Source of the DNA: Chrysopilus asiliformis
Taxonomy: Eukaryota; Arthropoda; Insecta; Diptera; Rhagionidae
NCBI GenBank assembly: GCA_964034945.1
Contig: OZ035962.1
Span: 54,767,553-54,831,552 of the forward strand
DNA length: 64,000 bases
Direction of reading: 5' to 3'
A program made the position numbers and the translations under genes. Under the pieces are notes generated by a model. It did no database searches, was not told the origin of the DNA, and worked only from the letters and a program-made list of their open reading frames with translations. Below, piece after piece: positions 54,728 to 64,000 of the stretch (its first letter is position 1; each line of letters begins with the position of its first letter).

Positions 54728-54847
54728 ATTTAAAATTAAATTCTCATTATACGTATTTCTCGATTTTTGATTTTTATTGACCCTTTCATTTGAGTCAATA
54801 GCAATCAAAAATCGAGAAATACGTATAATGAGAATTTAATTTTAAAT
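54728..54847. repeat. 120-bp near-perfect palindrome
   Basis: Arms of about 50 bp (AAATTCTCATTATACGTATT, TCTCGATTTTTGATTTTTAT and inverse) around a short loop CCCTTTCATTTGA. No target duplication or known ends; it may be a MITE core. Confidence 0.75.
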
Positions 54848-56358
54848 ACTAAAATTCAGGGATGGAAAACTTTATCGTAATGTGGCGAAATAATAAAATT
54901 ATTTTTCCCGTTTTTCCTTCAAAATTACATTATAGCGCTATTGAAATTTAATAAACCGTAACGAAAACCGGAAAAAAATATTTCGTTTTTTGCGTTATTA
55001 ATTTTTGTCTTATTTTATTTTATATTTTTCTAGTGAAATTTTCCAAGAAAGTTCATAACCTATAATTCCGTAAAGATGTCACCCGCAAAGTAAAATACTG
55101 ATGTTCTAAAAAGTAAGACATTACATCACTGCAAAATAGTTAAGCGAAATTTGATTACTTTTAATTAGGGCCTGCAAAATTACCGAGTTTCGGATTTACC
55201 GGTAAACGGTAAATATTTTTAGTAAAAACCGGTTTACCGGTATTTACCGGTAAATCGCTATTTAGATAAAACAAATCATGTATAGCATATTAGTGACAGT
55301 GAGAGGAAAAAAAAACGTACGAAGAAATAAGTAACAATAATTTTATAATATTTATAGTGTAAATCATAAAATCAAGAATACAAGAACACATAATTATAAC
55401 AATTCAATAATAAAACCAAAATACATTAATTACGGCTACAAATGCCAAATATGGTTGCTTTTTCTTTTCTGTTTTGTTTTGATTTTTTTCTCTAATGTAA
55501 TATCGTTGGCTAAAAGTGAAATTGTGCTAAATCCATTTGGTATAATATTCCAGAAGAGCAATGAAAACCTTGTTAAATCGTTTTAATTCTCTTTCAATAA
55601 TACTGAGTTTTATTTAAATGAGAAAAATTGTGCTCAGTTTTCTTTAAATGAGACTCTGTTTTCTTTAAATGAAAATTAAAATGATTTAACAAGGGTTTTT
55701 ATTGCTCTTCTGTCAAATTTGGTATAATAGACTTAGCACAATTTCACTTTTAGCCGACGATATGTATATTGCATATTACATATTTTATCATTTACTTATG
55801 TACATGTACTAGAAGTATACTTCAGTTTGCTCTTACATTCGGAAAGCTTGTAAATATTGGGCTTTTTCGATAATTAAGGTTTTCACAAAAAAATTTACGA
55901 TTTTGACATTTTTAAATTATCAGAAAAGCCCATTATCATAAGTTATTTCATTAAAACATTTGAAGACCTCGGTGCAAAAAGCGGTCACCTCCACTTTTTG
56001 ACGAAAATGAGTTATTGCAGTTGGCGCAAGAATAAAAGAATGCGCATATTTGGCTGCAAACTCCGGACTCGTTGGAGGACTGTGTAAAAAGTTATTAAAG
56101 AAAAGGAGACGACTGAAAGCATTGTTTCATATAATTTGACGCAGAATTTTTTTTTCAAAAAATCTTTAATTTTTTCTGAGAGTTTTGTTTTGTGAAATTG
56201 AATATTTTTTATTTGTTTATTTTTAAACGCTATTGAACATATTTTGGACTGTACATATTTTGTAGCCAATAATGCATTTTGAAAACCGCTAATATCCTCT
56301 TGGGTTTTCTTTCGAAAAAAAATATAGATTTATCTCAAATTAAAACGATGTAAGAATA

Positions 56359-57994
56359 CAGTAAGCGAAATTCCTATAGCCGAATTATGTTTTATTTACT
56401 TTTAATGGTGAATATTGCACAATTCGGTAGGTATTGTGGAAGAATTTCAGTTCGGATAAATTAAAATATCTGTTACAACCTTTTAATGGTAATAGCAACA
56501 TTATTCAATGAGTTACTAAGCATTGCCAGTCTTTGTCACATGAAAAGTCAATGCTGGCGTGCATTTATACTGCGAAATTGCTATAGCCGACAACCAAAAA
56601 CTATTAAAAAAAATTAAAGAAAAATATATATTTCTGTTGATCTCTTTTTGAACTCGTTTCCGCAATAAGGACTATATTTCTATATTTAAGCGCAAGAATT
56701 AACTTATAAATAACGGGTTTTTCATAAGAATGCCTAGGAGGACGTTTTTGACCATTGTGGAGAAAGCAAAAATTGATTGTTTTCACGAAGCTGGTTACAG
56801 TAATGTTAAAATTGCAAAAAACATTAGCCGAAGTTAAAAAATAATCAGAACTAGTTTGAAATTGCGAGAAACGTATGGGAAAAGGGTCAAAAATAGAGGA
56901 AACACAGAACTGACTAAACGGCAAAGGGTTAAAATTGTCCATGAAGCGACCACAAACCGATTAAAAGCTGCTCAGGTCGTGTCAAAACTAGGATTACCTG
57001 TCACCAAAAGACGCGTGCAACAAATTTAAAAATCAACAGGACACCTGGTATCCAAAAAAGCAGCAAAAAAGCCACCGCTTTCACAGACTCATCGAGACGC
57101 AAGTTTGAATTTTGCCAAACAGCATATGGTATGGACATCAGAATGTTGAAATGTTATCTTTTTTGATGATAAGAAGTTTAATCTTGATGGTTCCGATGGA
57201 TTTGCTTGCTACTGGCATGATCTGAAGAAAGAAACCGCGCTTCGAAAGAGGCAAAATTTTGGTGGAAGAAGTTTAATGATTTGGGCCGCATTTTCTCATC
57301 ACAGTAAAACCTCAGTGTGCTTCATTTGGAACCCGAACCAATTCCGGGAATTATCAGGAATTGTTGGAGGGTGTGTTAATCCCTTATCTTGAAGATAATT
57401 TCGGTGATGCAGCCATTTTTCAACAAGATAATGCAGCTATCCATGTCTTCAAATCATCAAAACCATGGTTTAAAGTTAAAAATTGGCCGCTTTTAGACTG
57501 ACCAGCCAGGAGTCCGGATCCAAAACCCATAGAAAATTTATGGGGCCTCCTGGCACGAAGAGTTTATGCTAATGGTAGACAATTTGAGTCAGTTCAGTCA
57601 CTCAGAGCGAGTGTTATTGAAGAATGGCGCAATCTTGAGACCAATTTGCTCCAAAATTTAATCAACTCCATGCCTGACCGAATTTTTAGCGTGCTACAGA
57701 ATAATAGTGAAATATTGAAGTATTGAGATGATTGGAAGGTAAATTTTTATCATACAACGTTTGATTTAGGTTGAATTTTACTAATAAAAAACATTCGGCT
57801 ATAGGAATTTCGCCTACAAATTTCGGGTTTTCATGTCCAGCCACTTCGAAGTTTCAAAAATGTATAGCAACAAAAAATGAATTGCAATATTTTGTTGTCA
57901 TTTAATGAATTATGGTGTTTTTTTAAAATATATTATGTTTTTTCATGAAAAAATGATGATTTTTACCATTCGGCTATAGGAATTTCGCTTACTG
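56359..57994 (+). mobile_element. Tc3-like transposon, 1636 bp
   Basis: Perfect inverted ends CAGTAAGCGAAATTCCTATA then GCCGAAT, flanked by TA at 56357-56358 and 57995-57996. It encodes a disabled DD34E-type transposase. Internal copies of the end word (CTATAGGAATTTCGCC near 57800) resemble extra transposase-binding sites. Confidence 0.9.
56730..57726 (+). pseudogene. Tc3-like transposase, several stops
   Basis: Starts MPRRTFLTIVEKAKIDCFHE, then NVKIAKNISRS (first helix-turn-helix), RLKAAQVVSKLGLPVTKRRV (second), first catalytic Asp in IFFDDKKFNLDG with CYWHDLKKET, second Asp in FQQDNAAIHVF (shifted frame) and Glu in PIENLWGLLARRVY. At least three stops and two frameshifts. It would catalyse cut-and-paste transposition; this copy is dead. 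Confidence 0.88.
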
Positions 57995-58499
57995 TACATG
58001 TTTGATTTAAATTGTAATTTTTTAACTTTGTCCCAGAGCAAAAACTTCACGCTAATATCTTTTTTATCTCTCCTGAAAAATTTGAAAAAGTGGGGATGAC
58101 CGCTTTTTGCACCGAGGTCTTCATTTAGAAAAAAAAATTACCAGAAGTTGTGTTTTAATTTTCAGCCTGACGTTTCGAGCCTTGTTTTGGCTCATTTTTA
58201 ATGTAACATTTCCACAAAGTTTTTACGGCTAAATATTAACAGTTATAACATATTGCATTTAAATGATCGTTTAACGCCTTTGAAGATGAACCAAAACAAG
58301 GCTCGAAACGTCAGGCTGGAAAATTAAAACACAACTTTTGCTTTTATTTCTTAAAATTGGACCGCTAAGCCCGCGAAACTAATACAAAAAAATACCGAAA
58401 TACCGGTATTTTTTAAAAAAATTTACCGGTAATTTCGGTAGTGAAATTGGCCGGTAAAACCGGTAAACCGGTTTCCGGTATTGCAGCCCCTACTTTTAA

Positions 58500-59484
58500 T
58501 ACCCGAAAAGTAGTCGGTACTTTAACAAAAGTAACGAAATCAAGGAAACGGTAAACACGTAAAAAAATATCCAAAAACGACAGAAAAATGGAGAATTTTT
58601 TTAGTTTGGTTTTTCCTGTTCACATTATGAAGAAAGGAAATTGAATTTATTGGAGTCTCATAGTGAGCGAATTTCTATCACTCTGGGCCCCAGAGTCTGG
58701 GGGTTTTTTCACAACTTAAACCGACATGAACTCGGTACTGAATGCGGTAGTCACTTTTTCCGAACAAAAATGAACAATAATATATTCGCATTAAATGTAC
58801 GGGACCTCCCGTCTAGAAATTTGAAATTCCAGTCTCAGATTCGTTTTCATCGACCACAAAAACCCTATAATACCAATTTCCCCGAGAAAAAAAGATGTGA
58901 AACAGCATATTCCTGTTGTCTTTGCAAGACTTTCCATTTCGACTTTTGTAAAAAAAAAACTTTCGATTCATGATCAGCGACCACAAAATCCCTCTAATAT
59001 CTATTATTTGTGTTTGCAAAAAAGTCGCACTTATTCGTCTTTCACCATGAGACTGCAATAACTTCAAATTTTCTTTGCTTATGATGGGAACATGAGAAAG
59101 AAGATTAACAAAATTTTCCTCTTGGCTGATGTTTTTTGAAATGTATTTTTGGCATATTTACCATTTGCTTGATTTTAACCACTTTTAATGGGAAACATCG
59201 GGTGTGGAAAATTGATGCTTCGATTACTGAATAACGATTATAGTTGAGATCAAGTAATCGATACTCATTACCGAACCGAATAATTACTTTAGTAACGGAT
59301 ACTATCTCCCCCCATCAATACTACATATGTCAATATTGGCGGTTGTGGTTTCTTGTGTTGACCGAGGATTTTATAAAAAATCCTCATTTTTGGGGTTATT
59401 TTATTTCTTTTTGTTGATTTTCAACGGTTAAAATTCAAAATTTTGAAAATAATGATCAATTAAAAAAACCCTTTTTTGCGTTTT
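58500..59484. other. Non-coding DNA with degenerate satellite S7
   Basis: About two decayed minus-sense satellite units lie at 58790-58990 (GGGACCTCCCGTCTAGAAAT, CAGATTCGTTTTCATCGACC). GTCTCATRGTGA occurs inverted at about 58655 and 59045. No gene. Confidence 0.5.
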
Positions 59485-59635
59485 TATACCCGTATGGTGA
59501 AACCAAAGTGTATATTAGATTTGCCTTACCGTTTGTAATGCCAAGATCCCGTTATCACACACAAAAATGAATTACACCAGTGTGTTTAGAATGATAAAAA
59601 AAATTGAATTTTGCATGTCCGTCCGTCCGTCTGTG
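59485..59635 (+). mobile_element. DINE-like repeat, copy M (5' end only)
   Basis: Plus-sense start TATACCCGTATGGTG through the first GTCC repeats; cut by another element at 59639. Confidence 0.8.
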
Positions 59636-59638
59636 ACC

Positions 59639-60130
59639 CAGTGGCGGCTTTATAGGGGAGGCAACGGAGGCATTGCCTCCTCATAACATTTTATAAAAAT
59701 GTTTTTCTAACGTATGCCTTTAATTTTTTATACCATAATGGGCTGTATGAAAATCTGTATGTTCAGAAAATAATAATTTAAAAGAAAATCCTATTCTCTA
59801 ATGTCGAATTCTCTAAAACATAAACTACAAATTCTCTTCATAGAGGCTAGCCTCCGATTCGTACAAATACTTTCATACAGCTTTTGCTAAGAACAAGCAT
59901 AGCCACATATAGAATACGAACACCAATCTCCGTAAAAATTTATCTTCATAGAGGCTAGCCTCCGATTCGTACAAATACTTTCATACAGCTTTTGCTAAGA
60001 ACAAGCATAGCCACATATAGAATACGAACACCAATCTCTGTTTCACTTTTCCCCTCCTGAAGAATAGGTCTTCCTACATAATTCGGAATACGTCTTCCTA
60101 CATAATAAAAAATTTTATAGAACTAAAAAA
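59639..60130 (+). mobile_element. hAT-like 5' end with a 108-bp direct duplication
   Basis: CAGTGGCGGCTTTATAGGGG at 59639 resembles a hAT terminus and interrupts the DINE copy. Inside, TCTTCATAGAGGCTAGCCTC and the following 90 bp occur twice in tandem (about 59834-59941 and 59942-60040). No opposite terminus was found, so the right limit is nominal. Confidence 0.4.
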
Positions 60131-60564
60131 AAATTTTTCATTCAATAGTAATTGTTTTTTGCCGGATGTTCTTTTGACTGCATAATTTATTATTATTATC
60201 TTTTGAGATCTTTAAACTGCCAAAATATCGTGTAGAAACGCGTCATCCGAATCAGTGTCGACATTAATATTGAAAACTCGATTTATAATCAAAAAATCAG
60301 TTTTTCTTTTACGAAAGCTCTATTTAACAAGCTGTTAAGGACTTGGATAAAGTTAACCAAGCATTTAATCGAGGATTAACCTTAACTCAGATTCATAAGA
60401 CGGTTTTCATCACTATCTTATGGTTAAGGGATGGTTAAAGCCTTATCCAATATTCATAATTTAAAAAAAAATTAAAATATGCCGTGCATGAAGCTAACAA
60501 AACTCTTTATGACTCCTCATATGTGCAAAAATAACAAAATTGTTTTATTTATTATTGAAATTAC
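60131..60564. other. Intronic DNA next to Git exon, no gene
   Basis: AT-rich; no further coding signal on the minus strand between here and the donor at 60564. Confidence 0.4.
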
Positions 60565-60798
60565 CTGTTGCCCAACTGGAGCCAAAGCAGCGTAATCATC
60601 GTCTGATGCAACAGCATCATAAAGTGGTTCATCATCTGAATGATTTGACTCATGTTGGAAGAAGCCAGCTTTTATTCCAGCATTAGAATCGATGGGCCGC
60701 AAGTTTGCCATATTCTGTCGTCGCCTTGCATCTATAAGGACATCTATCAAAAGTCCTGAAAATTCAGATGGACTAAGTCTTGCTAGTTTCTGGCGACC
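60565..60798 (-). CDS. Git: Git-like ARF-GAP, Spa2-homology and acidic linker exon
   Basis: Internal exon of 234 bp, exactly 78 codons, phase 0 at both ends. Acceptor AAATTAG ends at 60799; donor CAACAG|GTAATT starts at 60564. It reads GRQKLARLSPSEFSGLLIDV then LIDARRRQNMANLRPID and SDDEPLYDAVASDDDYAALA. The first part fits the second Spa2-homology repeat of GIT proteins (RQRLAR.....F..LIIDIL.EAKRRQ) and YDAVASDDD fits the vertebrate YDSVASDED. GIT proteins are ARF GTPase-activating scaffolds; this domain binds PIX and FAK and works at focal adhesions and synapses. The ARF-GAP and ankyrin exons should lie to the right of the window. Confidence 0.82.
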
Positions 60799-61854
60799 CT
60801 AATTTAAATACAAAAAACATATTGTTACTTTTTATATTACTTTTTCATATATTTATTGATATTTTTTGAAGCTCTATCAGTGCATGATCTGAACATATGA
60901 GGCTATCAGAGCAAGAGTGGACCAACCCACATGTCGAAATCGTGAATTTTTTTGTGTTTGAATCACTATTGCGAGTGAGTTTTTAGATAAAAATGTTTGG
61001 ATACACAAAAGAACATTTCAACATTGAGTAAAAAAGTCCACACTATTTTTTTTCCCAAAAAATTTACTATTATTACAAAAGTGGAAAAACTTCAAAAACT
61101 CGATTATGTGGCTTGGTCCGTTATTGCGCTGAAGGCCTCATATAAAGACTCGTTAATATTGATGGATACATGCAATTGCAAATACACAAAGCATTATATA
61201 AATGCATTCAATTGTAGATTACAAGTTACGTATTATTATAAAAAAAAATTGTGAAACAAATCAAGATATCCGAAAAATCAGCCACTAATATATCTTTAAC
61301 AAGTTGACTGCTAGACCAATTTTGCAAAAATGTAAGGGAGATGCCAATACATGTAGACGTATGTAGAATGTACGTATGTATGAATGTATGTATGTATGTA
61401 TGCATGTAGATTGTAGACCCAGCTGTCGAAAATGATAGCCTTGGCCGGTCATGAATCATAGTGCCAATTTTCACTGGCTATCAAAAATGATAGCCATGGC
61501 TCACTGGCTATCAGAAATGATAGCCATGGCAGTCAATGTGTTAAATAATAAAGAATTTAAACAGAAAAAGTATTTTTTTTATTCCGAAGAATAAATAAAA
61601 AGTTAACCGGCGCGATCAAGAGATTGTTCTGTAAAGAAACTGAATCCTGTGACCGAATAGTAACTCCATTGAAGTTTTAAAAAGTTGTTAAAAATATATA
61701 TAGAGTAAGTTCGGATATTGTGGCACACTTGTTTTTATTTTTATAATAAAGCACTAATTTTAAAAGCAATTATATTAGAATTTCGTTTACGATACCTCCA
61801 AAGGCTTGCCTATAATATTCCACATCAACGTTGCCAATCATAAACATAAAAACA
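60799..61854. other. Intron with microsatellite and short tandem repeat
   Basis: No further exon recognised. A (GTAT)n/(ATGT)n microsatellite lies at about 61374-61405, and about three copies of a CACTGGCTATCARAAATGAT plus AGCCATGG unit lie at about 61425-61530. Confidence 0.5.
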
Positions 61855-62270
61855 AACATAACAAAAGCTATAATTGCCAATCTGGCAATCATTGGAGACC
61901 CGTATGGTGATATTCGTATCAAAATTCGAACAGTTATACCAAAATTCCACTTTGAAGTCAAACTTTCCAATAAGATTTTTTAAAATTCATTCCAATCGGA
62001 TTTTGATGTATGGGAGTTTTATGTAGAATCACATCCTAAATAACTTTTGTTCTTGCACTTTTTTGATAAGATGCACCGTTTTTGAGATATTCACAAAAAC
62101 CGTTTTCGTTCGTATGGGGGGTACCCCCCTAATGGTCCATTTTTGCCCATTAACGAACTTAGCCTCGCATTTTACGAAAAACGGATCCACGCAAAATTTC
62201 AAGTCTCTAGCTCAATCCGTGCGCCCGCAATCCGCGCCACAGACAGACGGACGGACATGCAGAAATTAAA
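61855..62270 (-). mobile_element. DINE-like repeat, copy N
   Basis: Minus-sense copy from AACATAAC with hairpin to the GTCY tract; it lacks its 5' end and abuts copy O. Confidence 0.8.
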
Positions 62271-62276
62271 AATTTT

Positions 62277-62388
62277 TATACCCGTATGGTGAAACCAAAG
62301 GGTATATTAACTTTGCCTTACCGTTTGTAACGCCAAGATCCCGTCATCACACATAAAAATGAATTACGCCAGTGTGTTTAGAATGATA
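62277..62388 (+). mobile_element. DINE-like repeat, copy O (5' fragment)
   Basis: Plus-sense first 112 bp, TATACCCGTATGG to GTGTTTAGAATGATAA, then cut by copy P. Confidence 0.8.
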
Positions 62389-62975
62389 AACATAACAAAA
62401 GCTATAATTGCCAATCTAGCAATTATTGAAAACCCGTATGGTGATATTCGTATCAAAATTCGAACAGTTGTACCAAAATTCCACTTTGAAGTCAAACTTT
62501 CCAATAAGATTTTTTAAAATTTATTCCAATCGGATTTTGATGTATGGGAGTTTTATGTAGAATCATATCCTAAATAACTTTTGTTCTTGGACTTTTTTGA
62601 TAAGATGCACCGTTTTTGAGATATTCACAAAAAATGATTTCGTTCGTATGGGGGGTACCCCCCCTAATGGTCCGTTTTTGCCCATTAACGAACTTAGCCT
62701 CGCATTTTACGAAAAACGGATCCACGCAAAATTTCAAGTCTCTAGCTCAATCCGTACGCCCGCAATCCGCGCCACAGACAGACAGACAGACGGACAGACG
62801 GACGGACGGACAGACGGACGGACGGACGGACAGACGGACGGACATGGAAAATTCATTTTTTTTTATCATTCTAAACACACTGGTGTAATTCATTTTTGTG
62901 TGTGATGACGGGATCTTGGCGTTACAAACGGTAAAGCAAAGTTAATATACCCTTTGGTTTCACCATACGCGTATA
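62389..62975 (-). mobile_element. DINE-like repeat, copy P (full length)
   Basis: Complete minus-sense copy, AACATAAC to CACCATACGCGTATA, with the GACA/GACG tract at about 62776-62844. ORFs with Thr-Asp-Arg-Gln repeats come from this tract. Confidence 0.85.
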
Positions 62976-63432
62976 AAAATAATTAATTTCTGCATTTCCG
63001 TCCGTCTGTCCGTCCGTCTGTCCGTCCGTCTGTCCGTCTGTCTGTCTGTCTGTGGCGCGGATTGCGGGCGCACGGATTGAGCTAGAGACTTGAAATTTTG
63101 CGCAGATCCGTTTTTCGTAAAATTCGAGGCTAAGTTCGTTAATGGGCAAAAATGGACCATTAGGGGGGGTACCCCCCATACGAACGAAAACGGTTTTTGT
63201 GAATATCTCGAAAACGGTGCATCTTATCAAAAAAGTCTAAGAACAAAAGTTATTTAGGATATGATTCTACATAAAACTCCCATACATCAAAATCCGATTG
63301 GAATAAATTTTAAAAAATCTTATTGGAAAGTTTGACTTGGAATTTTGGTACAACTGTTCGAATTTTGATACGAATATCACCATACGGGTTTTCAATAATT
63401 GCCAGATTGGCAATTATAGCTTTTGTTATGTT
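62976..63432 (+). mobile_element. DINE-like repeat, copy Q
   Basis: Plus-sense, lacking the first 130 bp, GTCC/GTCT tract at about 62998-63053, complete 3' end. Together with P it forms an inverted pair. Confidence 0.8.
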
Positions 63433-63434
63433 TA

Positions 63435-63544
63435 TGATTCTAAACACACTGGTGTAATTCATTTTTTTGTGCGATGACGGGATCTTGGCGTTACAAACGG
63501 TAAGGCAAAGTTAATATACCCTTTGGTTTCACCATACGGGTATA
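63435..63544 (-). mobile_element. DINE-like repeat, copy R (5' fragment)
   Basis: Minus-sense 110-bp fragment, the mirror of copy O, from ATTCTAAACACACTGG to CACCATACGGGTATA. Confidence 0.8.
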
Positions 63545-63795
63545 AAAAATATGATCAAAAAAGTACACTAACTGAAAAAGAAGTACTTCAAAAAATTGGC
63601 GGGTAAAGTGGAATACCATACAAATATTTAAGGCGGGTGATGTAAAATACTGTTTCATACATTCAAATATTAAATATTTGTATGGAAAAAATAGTATGCC
63701 GTTTTCACCATGACAAACCAAAAAAATGATTTCTTAGTTAAATTTGCCTCAATACAAAAATGTTCCTTTCAAAAATCAAACGTGTTGTCTAAATC
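63545..63795. other. Non-coding DNA
   Basis: No gene; only short ORFs without motifs. Confidence 0.4.
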
Positions 63796-64000
63796 ATCGT
63801 TCACTGTTATGCCTTCAGGACCTCCCGTTCCTAATTTTAAAATTCTAACACCAGATTCAAAAGGGAATCCTTTTTCAATTTTTCCTCGAAAAAACTGACA
63901 ACATGGCCAGTTTTTTCAAGGAAAAATTGAAAAAAGGATATTTGCGTTATCCTTATAGGACTATTCGAATTATGAAATTTCACCGCCAGATTCGTGTTCA
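63796..64000 (-). repeat. Satellite S8 (minus sense, runs off window)
   Basis: About two diverged satellite units (TCAGGACCTCCCGTTCCTAA, GGATATTTGCGTTATCCTTA, CCGCCAGATTCGTGTTC). Confidence 0.65.

Larger units (their letters stand above)
55166..58492. mobile_element. hAT element, 3.3 kb, with nested elements
   Basis: Target duplication CTTTTAAT at 55158-55165 and 58493-58500. Ends are TAGGGCCTGCAAAATTACCG on the left and, inverted, TAGGGGCTGCAATACCGG. Many ACCGGTAAA/TTTACCGGT words lie just inside both ends. No hAT transposase is visible. The interior holds inverted repeats (55506-55590 with 55680-55763; 58150-58200 with 58283-58338) and a Tc3-like element. Terminal form and 8-bp duplication support hAT. 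Confidence 0.8.
15409..60564 (-). other. Git: Giant intron of the Git-like gene
   Basis: About 45.2 kb between the donor CAACAG|GTAATT (minus strand, 60564 down) and the acceptor AACCTAG at 15409. It contains only transposons, satellites and unassigned AT-rich DNA; no further exon was found by eye. Treating it as a single intron is inference from matching phase and from the protein order expected for GIT. A small exon could be hidden. Confidence 0.5.

Noticed and set aside
61360..61410. ATGT/GTAT repeat as a CRISPR-like or regulatory array
   Set aside because: Simple microsatellite in a eukaryotic intron; no spacers and no defined unit-spacer structure.

Overview
This window looks like a stretch of insect nuclear DNA, most likely from a fly with a large genome. 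It is AT-rich and contains many metazoan transposons: Ty3/gypsy, copia and BEL/Pao LTR elements, jockey- and RTE-like LINEs, hAT, Tc1/mariner, pogo-like and Harbinger DNA transposons, and DINE-1-like (Helentron-derived) repeats. There are no operons, rRNA genes or CRISPR arrays, and no tRNA gene was recognised.

The only host gene supported is on the minus strand. Two exons with clean splice sites, 60565-60798 and 15215-15408, encode the second Spa2-homology repeat plus acidic linker and a coiled-coil segment that resemble a GIT-family ARF GTPase-activating protein (Drosophila Git). Both exon ends facing the gap are in phase 0, so the roughly 45 kb between them reads as one intron packed with transposons. 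The first and last exons of the gene are not seen.

Layout. 1-8066: a decayed gypsy element (+) whose 3' LTR ends inside a BEL/Pao gag (-, 8067-9222). The gypsy copy is itself broken by a TIR element, a foldback structure carrying a hAT copy, a second hAT copy and a pogo-like MITE. 9223-15214: a minisatellite, a gypsy gag-protease remnant (-), several DINE-like copies and a Harbinger transposase tail. 15.4-25 kb: a satellite-type repeat split by an RTE-like LINE, a jockey-like LINE (-) split by a Tc1 MITE, and more DINE-like copies. 25226-35841: a hAT element with a perfect 8-bp target duplication. It has swallowed a mariner-like transposon, which in turn holds a young copia element with two LTRs and a 5-bp duplication. 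32565-40323: a recent 3.88-kb tandem duplication with satellite arrays capped by large hairpins. 40.7-42.6 kb: head-to-head arrays of the same satellite. 42.6-53.9 kb: a three-level nest in which a jockey-like LINE (-) holds a gypsy element (-) with both LTRs, which holds another jockey-like LINE (+) with three ORFs, which holds two 5'-truncated LINE insertions. 55166-58492: a hAT element containing a dead Tc3-like transposon. 59-64 kb: DINE-like copies, short tandem duplications and satellite around the upstream Git exon.

Nearly all transposon genes carry stops, frameshifts or insertions. Exceptions worth noting are the copia polyprotein (one in-frame TGA) and the 69-codon third ORF of the jockey-like LINE at 50514-50723, which is intact and predicts a small protein with a myristoylation-type N-terminus and one membrane helix. 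All family names come from motifs read by eye; no database search was possible.
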